From Geobacteraceae bacterium (lineage in GTDB: Bacteria > Desulfobacterota > Desulfuromonadia > Geobacterales > Pseudopelobacteraceae), in NCBI GenBank assembly GCA_016720395.1, contig JADKKR010000001.1:62001-126000 (forward strand): 64,000 bases of DNA, read 5' to 3'. Each line of letters begins with the position of its first letter. The stretch's first letter is position 1. The notes under the pieces are model-generated. The model saw nothing but the letters and a program-made list of their open reading frames with translations, had not been told where the DNA came from and made no database searches. The position numbers and the translations under genes are program-made. Positions 50,913 to 58,592 of this stretch are shown in pieces.

Positions 50913-51263
50913 CTATTCCCCCTCTCTGCTTCGGGAGCCACGAACCGTAAAACGCAAGGAGCCATCAAGGCTTCGCACCGAGTGCCGGTCCATCCAGAAA
51001 TTGAAAAGTGCGCACAGAATGATAAACCAGAGCGGCAGGAACTGGCCGGTCAGCCAGAAATGAATCGGCAGATTGAAAAAGGTCAGCTCATTCAGGAGAA
51101 GTTCCGAATAGTTAACCTCCAGAAGGTACACAAAAACCTGGAAGGCAACTATCGACAGCAACCACCCCGCCAGCACCAGCCTGATGACACGGACCTCACT
51201 GCGCATGGATGTGCCGCGCGGTTTTAAGATACTGATGCCGTACCCCTCATCATGCTCCGCCAT
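50913..51263 (-). CDS. DUF4212 small subunit of the solute:sodium symporter
   Basis: 116 aa with two helices (about 28-48 and 75-95) and the family stretch NLPIHFWLTGQFLPLWFIILCA shortened here to its core FWLTGQFLP. It ends exactly where the symporter gene begins (stop at 50913, start at 50912), which implies coupled synthesis. The arrangement matches two-subunit SSS transporters. Confidence 0.88.
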   Translation of the reverse strand: MAEHDEGYGISILKPRGTSMRSEVRVIRLVLAGWLLSIVAFQVFVYLLEVNYSELLLNELTFFNLPIHFWLTGQFLPLWFIILCALFNFWMDRHSVRSLDGSLRFTVRGSRSREGE

Positions 51264-51277
51264 TATTATCCTCCTGA

Positions 51278-51940
51278 CTACGATACGTTGCGATAATGCA
51301 CGTAATAGATCTGCTTTCCCTCGGCCATGAACTTCAGCATGTATTTCGACCGGGGATATCCCTCCAATTCATGCCGGAAGAGGTCCGGAGCAATGACATT
51401 CTCGAACCCGGCCAGGCCCGGCATCATCTCTGCCACATCCAGGCCGTAATCGACGAAATCTGTGGCAAAGTAAATATCTGCCCCCGGAAGCATGTATCCG
51501 GCAAGAAATTCGACAAACTCCGCATTCACCAGTCGCCGCTTGCGATGCCGCAGCTTCGGCCACGGGTCGGGACAGTTTATGATCACCGCCCGCAACGATT
51601 TCCGGGGTATGCAACGCTCCATGAATGATCGGGCCTCGTCACGAATTACCCGCAGGTTGGCCAGGCCGGCCTTGTCCGCGCGCTTGCAGGTTTTAAGACA
51701 GCCCTTGTTGTAGTAATCAAGTGCAAGATAGTTCCACAAAGGGTGAAGCGCCGCCATCTGGGCCGCGAAATCACCCACCCCGCATCCGATTTCCAGCACC
51801 AGCGGGTTGTCATTTTCAAAGATCTCTTGCCAGTCCGGCATGACAACAAGTGTCTCCGGCGCAAGAAAGCGTGGAGAGGTTATGGGGATCAGATTCACGA
51901 AAACCGCCTTGCACAGTTTAAAATCACCGTAATCTAGCAT
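51278..51940 (-). CDS. trmB: tRNA (guanine-N7)-methyltransferase TrmB
   Basis: 220 aa. It methylates G46 of tRNA. SAM-binding LEIGCGVGDFAAQMA (about 49-63) and the family signature DPWPKLRHRKRRLVN (about 125-139) are present, as is YATDFVDYG-like IYFATDFVDYG. The ATG at 51940 lacks a ribosome site; a GTG at 51898 with AAGGCGG upstream is a good alternative start. It follows after the symporter cluster's promoter side with 14 bp to the DUF4212 gene. Confidence 0.93.
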   Translation of the reverse strand: MLDYGDFKLCKAVFVNLIPITSPRFLAPETLVVMPDWQEIFENDNPLVLEIGCGVGDFAAQMAALHPLWNYLALDYYNKGCLKTCKRADKAGLANLRVIRDEARSFMERCIPRKSLRAVIINCPDPWPKLRHRKRRLVNAEFVEFLAGYMLPGADIYFATDFVDYGLDVAEMMPGLAGFENVIAPDLFRHELEGYPRSKYMLKFMAEGKQIYYVHYRNVS

Positions 51941-52146
51941 AGATCATGGGCACATTTCACCGGTTTTCGCATCCTTCGCGAAATTTGCCCGTAACCCGTT
52001 TAAAGCGTATCTCCGGACTGCTGCGACATGGCATATCCTGCAAACATCTCACGGGAAGCCGGATACGGTTTGGCAAAGTCTTTTCGCCTTAACATTTTTG
52101 AAGCGCTATGGTATAGACATACGGAATAATAAGCAGGGGAGCAGGT

Positions 52147-52413
52147 ATGGAAATCTTTGGCGGTTTCATGGTAATGATGAGCATCCTCGGTCTGTTTCTG
52201 GCGGTAATCTGGCTCATTATGCCATTTGTGGTATTCGCCATCAAAGGCAAACAGGATCGCTCCCTTGAAGTGCTGGAGGCGATCGACAAGCGTCTTGCGG
52301 TCATGGAGCAGCAGCTCACATCGATCCGGCCGCTGCAGGTGTCACCGGTGATGACGGCTGCAGACATGACGGAGAATGCTACTCCGGCACCTGACCAGAC
52401 ACCCCGGTCATAG
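52147..52413 (+). CDS. Small single-span membrane protein with coiled coil
   Basis: 88 aa. One helix (about 6-32; MVMMSILGLFLAVIWLIMPF) is followed by a short coiled coil (SLEVLEAIDKRLAVMEQQL) and a Pro/Thr-rich tail. I know no named family. GGGGAGCAGGT precedes the ATG. It may be cotranscribed with fabI 72 bp downstream. Confidence 0.65.
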   Translation: MEIFGGFMVMMSILGLFLAVIWLIMPFVVFAIKGKQDRSLEVLEAIDKRLAVMEQQLTSIRPLQVSPVMTAADMTENATPAPDQTPRS

Positions 52414-52485
52414 GTTTTACCACTTGCCTGAACGGTCATTTCTGCTAAAATAAACTAAGAAACCATTCTGACGGGGGATGTAACA

Positions 52486-53253
52486 ATGTTGCTGCAGGGC
52501 AAGAAAGCACTTATCTTCGGAATAGCAAATGATAAAAGCATCGCCTGGGCCATTGCCAAGGCCTTTCATGAGCAGGGGGCCGAACTGGCCGTGACATACG
52601 CCTCGGAAGCGCTTGAAAAACGGGTCAGGCCACTGGCGGAATCGGTGAATGCTACAACCATACTCCCCTGCAACGTCACCAGCGATGATGAAATCAAGGA
52701 CGTTTTCACAGAACTGTCCAAGGTCTGGGACGGGGTTGATATCATCATCCACTCCGTGGCCTTCGCCAACAGAGATGAACTGAAGGGGACCATCATAGGC
52801 ACCACCCGCGAAGGTTTTGCCACTGCCATGGACATCAGCGTCTATTCATTCCTCGGAATCATGAAAGAAGCACTGCCGATGATGCAGGGGCGTAATGCCG
52901 TGGCCCTGACCCTCAGCTATTACGGCGCTGTAAAGGTCTTCCCGAACTACAATGTCATGGGTGTTGCCAAGGCGGCTCTTGAGGCCACGGTGCGCTATCT
53001 GGCCGATGCCGTCGGAATCGACGGCGTCCGCGTGAATGGAATCTCTGCCGGGCCGATCAAGACTCTGGCGGCTTCCGGTGTGAACGGCTTTTCACAGATC
53101 CTCCACACGGTCGAGGAGCGCGCCCCGCTGCGACGAACAATTACCCAGGAGGATGTGGCCCGGTCGGCCGTCTATCTGTGCAGTGACCTCGCCAGCGGAG
53201 TCACCGGCGAGATCCACTATGTCGACGGCGGCTTCAACGTGACCGGTCTGTAA
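52486..53253 (+). CDS. fabI: Enoyl-ACP reductase FabI
   Basis: 255 aa. Last reductive step of fatty-acid elongation, NADH-dependent. GIANDKSIAWAIAK (nucleotide site), SVAFANRDEL, the Y-x6-K pair in NYNVMGVAKAALE and ASSGV-like ISAGPIKTLAASGV are family features. The triclosan-binding region looks ordinary. GGGGGA precedes the ATG. Confidence 0.95.
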   Translation: MLLQGKKALIFGIANDKSIAWAIAKAFHEQGAELAVTYASEALEKRVRPLAESVNATTILPCNVTSDDEIKDVFTELSKVWDGVDIIIHSVAFANRDELKGTIIGTTREGFATAMDISVYSFLGIMKEALPMMQGRNAVALTLSYYGAVKVFPNYNVMGVAKAALEATVRYLADAVGIDGVRVNGISAGPIKTLAASGVNGFSQILHTVEERAPLRRTITQEDVARSAVYLCSDLASGVTGEIHYVDGGFNVTGL

Positions 53254-53336
53254 CTGCAGGCACGGATAACGGGCAGAGATCACACGGGCTGAACACATAC
53301 AAGATAGCAAGCCGATTGCCATAAAACCTTTACCTG

Positions 53337-55040
53337 ATGTCCCGGAGTCAATCTATCAAAGAACCGTTCGGAAATCTTGCCGGCCTGAAATCAAGTCAGA
53401 TCCAGGCGCTGGAGCGCCTCTATCGCAGACGTGTACCCCCTGCCGAATTCTGTTCCCATGAGCTTTGTACCCGCCTTGTAGAACTCTCTTCCGATATCCG
53501 CCGCCAGATCGGTATCCTGGTCAACCGGACCGGCATGGTTGAATATGTCGTCGTCGGTGACGAAAAAGGCCTGGTCATACCTGATCTGCACGACTACCCA
53601 CTGGGTAAACGCACGCTGCGCGGATTGCGGATGATCCACACCCATCTGCGTAACGAGCAGATCACTGAAGACGACATCACCGACCTTTCACTGTTGCGTC
53701 TCGACCTGCTGGCCACTTTGCTGTTCGTTCCGGGTAAGCAGCAGATATACACCCAACTGGCCTGGCTCACGACCTCACCCGCCGGGCCACCGGCCACCAT
53801 CGGTCCTGTCACCCCCCTGGAACGCATCGACCTGGACTGCTGCCATTTCATAGACGAACTGGAAGCCGACCTGCAGCAGAGTGCTCACAACAGGGTCAAA
53901 AGTTCTGATGCAGTAGAACGTGCTATCCTGATTTCGGTCACGACCAGCGGGACACGCCAGGAGGCCGAAGACTCCATGGCAGAACTGCGTGAACTGGCCC
54001 GCACCGCCAGGGTCGAGGCGCTGGACGAGTTCCTCCAGCGACCGCGCAGCCTCAATCCCCGCTATGTCATGGGTGAAGGCAAGATGCGCGATGTCGTCAT
54101 CCGCGCCCTGCAAAACGGGGCCACCATGCTGATTTTCGACCAGGAGCTGACGCCGGCCCAGATCCGTTCCATCTCGGCCATGACAGAGCTGAAGGTCATC
54201 GACCGCAGCCAGCTGATTCTGGACATCTTCGCACGCCGCGCCAAAAGCCTGGACGGAAAGGTGCAGGTCGAACTTGCCCAGCTCAAGTATCTGCTGCCGC
54301 GCCTTACCGGGCGCGGTGTTCAGATGTCGCGCCTGATGGGGGGCATCGGTGGCCGCGGGCCGGGTGAAACCAAGCTTGAAACCGACCGACGCCGCATCCG
54401 CGACCGCATCGCCAGCCTGGAGCGCGAACTGAAAGAACTCTCCCGCGGCCGTTCCCAGCGCCGTCAGCAGCGCATCAAGGCCGGGGTGCCGATCGTCTCC
54501 ATCGTCGGTTACACCAACGCCGGCAAATCTACTCTGCTGAACTCCCTGACCAAGAGCGACATCTTCACCGAGGACCTGCTCTTCGCCACCCTGGACACCT
54601 CCACCCGCCGACTGCGCTTCCCCCGTGAACGGGAGGTAATCATCACCGACACGGTCGGCTTTATCCGCTCCCTGCCCAAATCCCTGATGGGAGCCTTCAA
54701 AGCCACCCTGGAGGAGTTGCAGGATGCCGACCTGCTGCTGCACGTGGTGGACGCCTCTCATCCGCGCTTCGAGGATCAGATTGCTCAGGTACACGCCATA
54801 CTGGGAGAGTTGGGGCTGGGGGACAAGGCTGAATTGATGGTCTTCAACAAAGCCGATCTGCTGAATGAGATGAAGAGAAAGGATACCGTGGCGTTTCTGA
54901 GGGTGCGTCAGGCAGCCCGCACGCGGAACAGCGTCACCGTCTCGGCCCGGGACCGGAAGAGTCTGACACCTCTGGTGGACGAACTTCAGCGGCGTTTCTG
55001 GACTGAGGAGAGTGAAGAGGCGGCATGGTCCGCTACATGA
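53337..55040 (+). CDS. hflX: Ribosome-associated GTPase HflX, long form
   Basis: 567 aa, longer than the about 420 aa of E. coli HflX because of about 190 extra N-terminal residues (IGILVNRTGMVEYVVVGDEK to FIDELEADL). The HflX core follows: GGIGGRGPGETKLETDRR, then the G domain GYTNAGKSTLLNSL (G1), DTVGFIRSLP (G3) and NKADLL (G4). HflX splits stalled ribosomes under stress. The long form is common in related bacteria. Confidence 0.94.
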   Translation: MSRSQSIKEPFGNLAGLKSSQIQALERLYRRRVPPAEFCSHELCTRLVELSSDIRRQIGILVNRTGMVEYVVVGDEKGLVIPDLHDYPLGKRTLRGLRMIHTHLRNEQITEDDITDLSLLRLDLLATLLFVPGKQQIYTQLAWLTTSPAGPPATIGPVTPLERIDLDCCHFIDELEADLQQSAHNRVKSSDAVERAILISVTTSGTRQEAEDSMAELRELARTARVEALDEFLQRPRSLNPRYVMGEGKMRDVVIRALQNGATMLIFDQELTPAQIRSISAMTELKVIDRSQLILDIFARRAKSLDGKVQVELAQLKYLLPRLTGRGVQMSRLMGGIGGRGPGETKLETDRRRIRDRIASLERELKELSRGRSQRRQQRIKAGVPIVSIVGYTNAGKSTLLNSLTKSDIFTEDLLFATLDTSTRRLRFPREREVIITDTVGFIRSLPKSLMGAFKATLEELQDADLLLHVVDASHPRFEDQIAQVHAILGELGLGDKAELMVFNKADLLNEMKRKDTVAFLRVRQAARTRNSVTVSARDRKSLTPLVDELQRRFWTEESEEAAWSAT

Positions 55041-55094
55041 CGCCTCTGTTCCTGCCGGGGATGCTAACTACCGGGAATCTGCTGCAGCGTGCGC

Positions 55095-55754
55095 TCATTC
55101 AAACTGTGACCTGAACTCATCCACAATTTGACGCAGTCCGGCCACCTCGGATCTGAGGGCGGCCACCTCCTCCTCCAGTTTTACCATCCGTTCGTCTGCA
55201 GCCGTAACCCTGGCCCGCGCCGGCTCGGGAGCGACATCCTGCCCGTCCATCGTCATATCTGGCTTTCCTGAGAAAAGATGGGCGTTACGGGCCTCCTTGC
55301 GGCCCGTTTGACGCGGCAGTCGTACCACCAGCGGGTCCTCGCGATCAATCAGTTCCCTCAGTACATCCTCAACCTCGGCCAGATCCTCAAACGGGTGCAT
55401 ACGCTCGCAGCGTGTACGCAGTTCACCTACGGTCTGTGGACCCCGCACCAGCAGTTCGCTGACCACAGCCAGTTCTGCAGGCACCAGCCCCATGTTTTCG
55501 GCCAGCAGATGACGATATTTGGCCACGCGGCTGCTTTCTCCCGACACAACCGTCAACTGGTTGAAGCGCAGCCGGTTGAGGGCCCGCACCACATCCTCTT
55601 CTGCCAGGGCCATGACCGGATCGCGGTTTGATTTCTGGTTGCAGGCGTTGGTCAGGGCGTTCAGTGACAGGGGGTAGTATTCCGGTGTCGTCATTTCCTT
55701 TTCGATCAGGCAGCCGAGAACTCTGGCCTCTACTTCGTTCAGAACGGTCTCCAT
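55095..55754 (-). CDS. yceH: YceH-family protein (DUF480)
   Basis: 219 aa. Two winged helices (EARVLGCLIEKEMTTPEYYPLSLN-type start shortened to VLGCLIEKEMTTPEYYP, and LLVRGPQTVGELRTRCERM) and a C-terminal coiled coil (VKLEEEVAALRSEVAGLRQ). The fold hints at DNA binding, but its role is unknown. AAGGAG precedes the ATG. Confidence 0.92.
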   Translation of the reverse strand: METVLNEVEARVLGCLIEKEMTTPEYYPLSLNALTNACNQKSNRDPVMALAEEDVVRALNRLRFNQLTVVSGESSRVAKYRHLLAENMGLVPAELAVVSELLVRGPQTVGELRTRCERMHPFEDLAEVEDVLRELIDREDPLVVRLPRQTGRKEARNAHLFSGKPDMTMDGQDVAPEPARARVTAADERMVKLEEEVAALRSEVAGLRQIVDEFRSQFE

Positions 55755-55791
55755 ACAATTCTCCTTAGGTCAGGATTAACCATCCTGCAGG

Positions 55792-55995
55792 TCAGTAATG
55801 GGGCGGCGGTTCTTCTTCATCAGCGGTGCGGTTAATGGAAGGAGAAATCATCATGAACTGTTCCCGCATCCGCCCAAGCTCGCGCTCCAGCAGTGCGATG
55901 GCCCGTTCCTGGCGGCAGACCGTCTCATTTAACTCGTTGATAGTCTGTTCCTGGTGCATGAACCGCAACTCCAGCTCCGTTATCCGCTCTTCCAT
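55792..55995 (-). CDS. slyX: SlyX family protein
   Basis: 67 aa, almost all one coiled coil (ELRFMHQEQTINELNETV, ERAIALLERELG) and ending PPPHY, the family tail. Function unknown. Its ATG comes one base after the malY stop codon. Confidence 0.9.
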   Translation of the reverse strand: MEERITELELRFMHQEQTINELNETVCRQERAIALLERELGRMREQFMMISPSINRTADEEEPPPHY

Positions 55996-55996
55996 A

Positions 55997-57163
55997 TCAG
56001 CACACGCCCCTTTTTTTTGATACCGCAGACCGCATCCGTTCCAGCGCAGCCTCCAACAGCGACCGCGGACAACCGAAGTTGAGCCTTACAAAACCGGGGG
56101 CACCGAAGGGTCTCCCGTCAGACAAACCCACCCCACCCTCCTCAAAGAACCGGGCAGGGTCACCCTCTGCAAGCCCCCGCGCATCGATCCAGGCCAGATA
56201 GGTGGCCTCCACCTGCCAGACTTTCAGGCCCGGCATTCCCGAAACCGCCCGGACCACCAGATCGCGGTTTGTCCGCAGATATCCCAGAAGCTCCTGTCGC
56301 CACGCTTCACCGTACCGGTACGCTGCCAGCGTCGCAGCGAAACCCAGCAGATTGACGTGCGGCACGATACCGGCCATGGCATGTCGGAATCTGGATCGCA
56401 GACCTTCGTCCGGTATCACGGCAAAGGAACAACCCAGACCGGGAATATTATAGGTCTTGCTGGGGGCATACAGGGTAATCGTCCGGCGGGCCGCCTCCGC
56501 TGAAAGCGTTGCAAACGGTACGTGGCGCCTGCTCCCGTCAAGCACCAGACCGGCATGAATCTCGTCAGAACAGACTGTCAGGTCGTGTCGCTCGACCAGT
56601 TCCATCAGCGCCAGCTGTTCCTCTCTGCTCCAGACCCGTCCTACCGGGTTGTGGGGAGAACAGAGCAGCAGCAGTCGTGTTCGTGGCGTGACGGCCCGTT
56701 CCAATGCATCCAGATCCATCTGCCACTGGTCGCCGCTGCAGACCAGCGGCACGCTGGCCAGTTCCCGCCCAGCCAGCTTCGGGGCCGACAGAAACGGGGG
56801 ATAAACCGGCGTGAAGGTGGCCACACCGTCACCCGGTTCTCCCACGGCCCGGCAGGTTACGTTCAATCCACAGACGAGCCCGGGAAGCCATACCAGCCAT
56901 TCTTCACTGACCTGCCAGGCATAATCCCGCTCCAGCATCTCACAAACAGTCACCGTCAGTTCGTGCGGTGTCGAGGTATAGCCGAAAACACCATGTTCCA
57001 CCCGCTGATGCAGCGCTTCGATCACCGCCGGCGGTGACCGGAAGTCCATATCCGCCACCCACAGAGGCAGGACATCCCGTCCGGCGTAGCGGTCCCATTT
57101 TTCACTGGCAGTGCCGCAACGGTCGATCCGGAGATCAAAGTCAAAAGCCTCTCCGGCACTCAT
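55997..57163 (-). CDS. patB: MalY/PatB-type aminotransferase, probable cystathionine beta-lyase
   Basis: 388 aa, PLP-dependent fold type I. VADMDFRSPPAVIEAL and HGVFGYTSTP at the N-terminus, SPHNPVGRVW, CSDEIHAGLV and the PLP lysine in YAPSKTYNIPGL are all typical. MalY/PatB enzymes cleave C-S bonds such as in cystathionine and often work in methionine synthesis. It overlaps the TVP38 stop by 4 bases. Confidence 0.92.
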   Translation of the reverse strand: MSAGEAFDFDLRIDRCGTASEKWDRYAGRDVLPLWVADMDFRSPPAVIEALHQRVEHGVFGYTSTPHELTVTVCEMLERDYAWQVSEEWLVWLPGLVCGLNVTCRAVGEPGDGVATFTPVYPPFLSAPKLAGRELASVPLVCSGDQWQMDLDALERAVTPRTRLLLLCSPHNPVGRVWSREEQLALMELVERHDLTVCSDEIHAGLVLDGSRRHVPFATLSAEAARRTITLYAPSKTYNIPGLGCSFAVIPDEGLRSRFRHAMAGIVPHVNLLGFAATLAAYRYGEAWRQELLGYLRTNRDLVVRAVSGMPGLKVWQVEATYLAWIDARGLAEGDPARFFEEGGVGLSDGRPFGAPGFVRLNFGCPRSLLEAALERMRSAVSKKRGVC

Positions 57164-57876
57164 TCCCCCTCACCTCCAGCGGTACGGTCTTCCTTGACCT
57201 TTTTATGAGACCAGGAAGGGTTCTTTCGCCTGATCCAGAGTGGAATGACCAGCAGCACAATAACAAGCGCCAGCCCCAGGAAGATCTGCTGCCAGAGCGA
57301 AACACCGCTGAAAAAACTCTTGCCGTAATAATTGAGCAGGACCGTGCCGGGTGTCATTCCCAGCAGCGTGCTTAATGCAAAGGCTCGCAGCGACATACCG
57401 GTCAGACCGGCGCCGTAACTGACAAGAGCAAAAGAGAATACCGGTTCAAGACGGGCAATCAGGACAATGTATGCCATCTGGCGCTGGGGGTAGTGACCAC
57501 TGAAAGCGATGTCACGATGCAAGAGCCGGGAGATCGCTTCCCGTCCCATGGCCCGGGCCAGAAGAAAGCAGGCCACAGCCCCGGCTTCGGAACCGATCAG
57601 CGAATAGACCGTGCCCAAAAACGGGCCAAAGAGTACGCCACCCGCCACATCCAGCGGAGCATTGGGGACAACGGTCAGCACGATTGCCACGGCCCTGAGC
57701 AGGATGTAGGCCAGCGGCGCCAGTACCCCCATGCTCGTAATCCAGTCTTCCAGCCAACGGGAGTCCAGCCATTCAGACGGCAACGCCCGCAAGACAAGTA
57801 CGCTGAGCACGACCAGAAGCACCACAAGAAGTGCAGCCTTGACCCAGTGTATAACGTCTTTACCGGCTTTGCTCAT
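57160..57876 (-). CDS. TVP38/TMEM64 (VTT/DedA-like) membrane protein
   Basis: 238 aa with about five or six helices. The VTT-domain signature GGVLFGPFLGTVYSLIGSEAGA (core GVLFGPFLGTVYSLIGS) and RLEPVFSFALVSYGAGLTGM are present. Such proteins probably move lipids across the membrane. GGAGGGT precedes the ATG; the 200 bp upstream to 58076 show nothing assignable. Confidence 0.9.
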   Translation of the reverse strand: MSKAGKDVIHWVKAALLVVLLVVLSVLVLRALPSEWLDSRWLEDWITSMGVLAPLAYILLRAVAIVLTVVPNAPLDVAGGVLFGPFLGTVYSLIGSEAGAVACFLLARAMGREAISRLLHRDIAFSGHYPQRQMAYIVLIARLEPVFSFALVSYGAGLTGMSLRAFALSTLLGMTPGTVLLNYYGKSFFSGVSLWQQIFLGLALVIVLLVIPLWIRRKNPSWSHKKVKEDRTAGGEGE

Positions 57877-58076
57877 GGTGACCCTCCGCCCCTTTGCGCT
57901 GGCAAGAGCACTGGTCGTGTTGATAATCCTGCAACGTCAGAGAATGTGCGGTATATCAGCCGATCCTGACCGAACGCATGGAGATGGAACCGAGCGGCAG
58001 CACCGAAAATTGAAGTCAGAGATAAAGCGCGTCACCAGCCCGACCTGCGAGTAAATATTCATGAACACCCATCAAG

Positions 58077-58301
58077 CTACGCCGCCTTCTGCAACCGCTC
58101 AGCCACCCATACCTTGATGATGGATTGCCTCGGCACGCCAAGGCGGCGAGCCTCTTTATCAAGTTGTTGGATCATCCAGACCGGAAAATCCACATTCACC
58201 CTCTTTTGATCCTGCTGGGGCCTGCGGGCTTTGGAAATGTCCAAATATTGAGAGACATCCTCTCCGGCATCAAACTTCTCATCCAATTCTTTAGCCTTCA
58301 T
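58077..58301 (-). CDS. brnA: BrnA-type antitoxin (ribbon-helix-helix)
   Basis: 74 aa from the ATG at 58301; a TTG three codons earlier is possible. C-terminal ribbon-helix-helix: RVNVDFPVWMIQQLDKEARR and PRQSIIKVWVAERL, which would bind the operon's operator. It overlaps the end of brnT and is read after it, the BrnT-BrnA order. GAGGAG lies 9 nt upstream within brnT. Confidence 0.85.
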   Translation of the reverse strand: MKAKELDEKFDAGEDVSQYLDISKARRPQQDQKRVNVDFPVWMIQQLDKEARRLGVPRQSIIKVWVAERLQKAA

Positions 58302-58551
58302 ATATCTCAATCTCCTCTTTCCTGGAACGCCGTGCCGAGATGATCCGGATCGACCCGCCCCGGTAGGTTATGATTCCTGACCAGACCTTATTGTCGATCA
58401 TGCCGATCACCATGAAGCGCACTTCATCGCTTGTCTTTAGTGGAATTTCAATATAATCAGCATCCTCCCAGACGGATTGGGCCTGCTGAAAATCAATCCC
58501 GTGTTTTTGCTGGTTGGCAGCAGATTTTTCCGGATCAAATTCAAATTTCAT
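58291..58551 (-). CDS. brnT: BrnT-type RNase toxin (DUF497)
   Basis: 86 aa, full length. EFDPEKSAANQQKHGIDF at the start and IISARRSRKEEIEIYE at the end are the DUF497 pattern with the basic and acidic residues used by RelE-fold BrnT toxins. First gene of the pair, just downstream of ovoA's 3' end region. Type II toxin-antitoxin systems stabilise regions or slow growth in stress. Confidence 0.9.
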   Translation of the reverse strand: MKFEFDPEKSAANQQKHGIDFQQAQSVWEDADYIEIPLKTSDEVRFMVIGMIDNKVWSGIITYRGGSIRIISARRSRKEEIEIYEG

Positions 58552-58592
58552 TGCTATTTATATACCTTTTTTATACCTTTTAGCAATATTTA

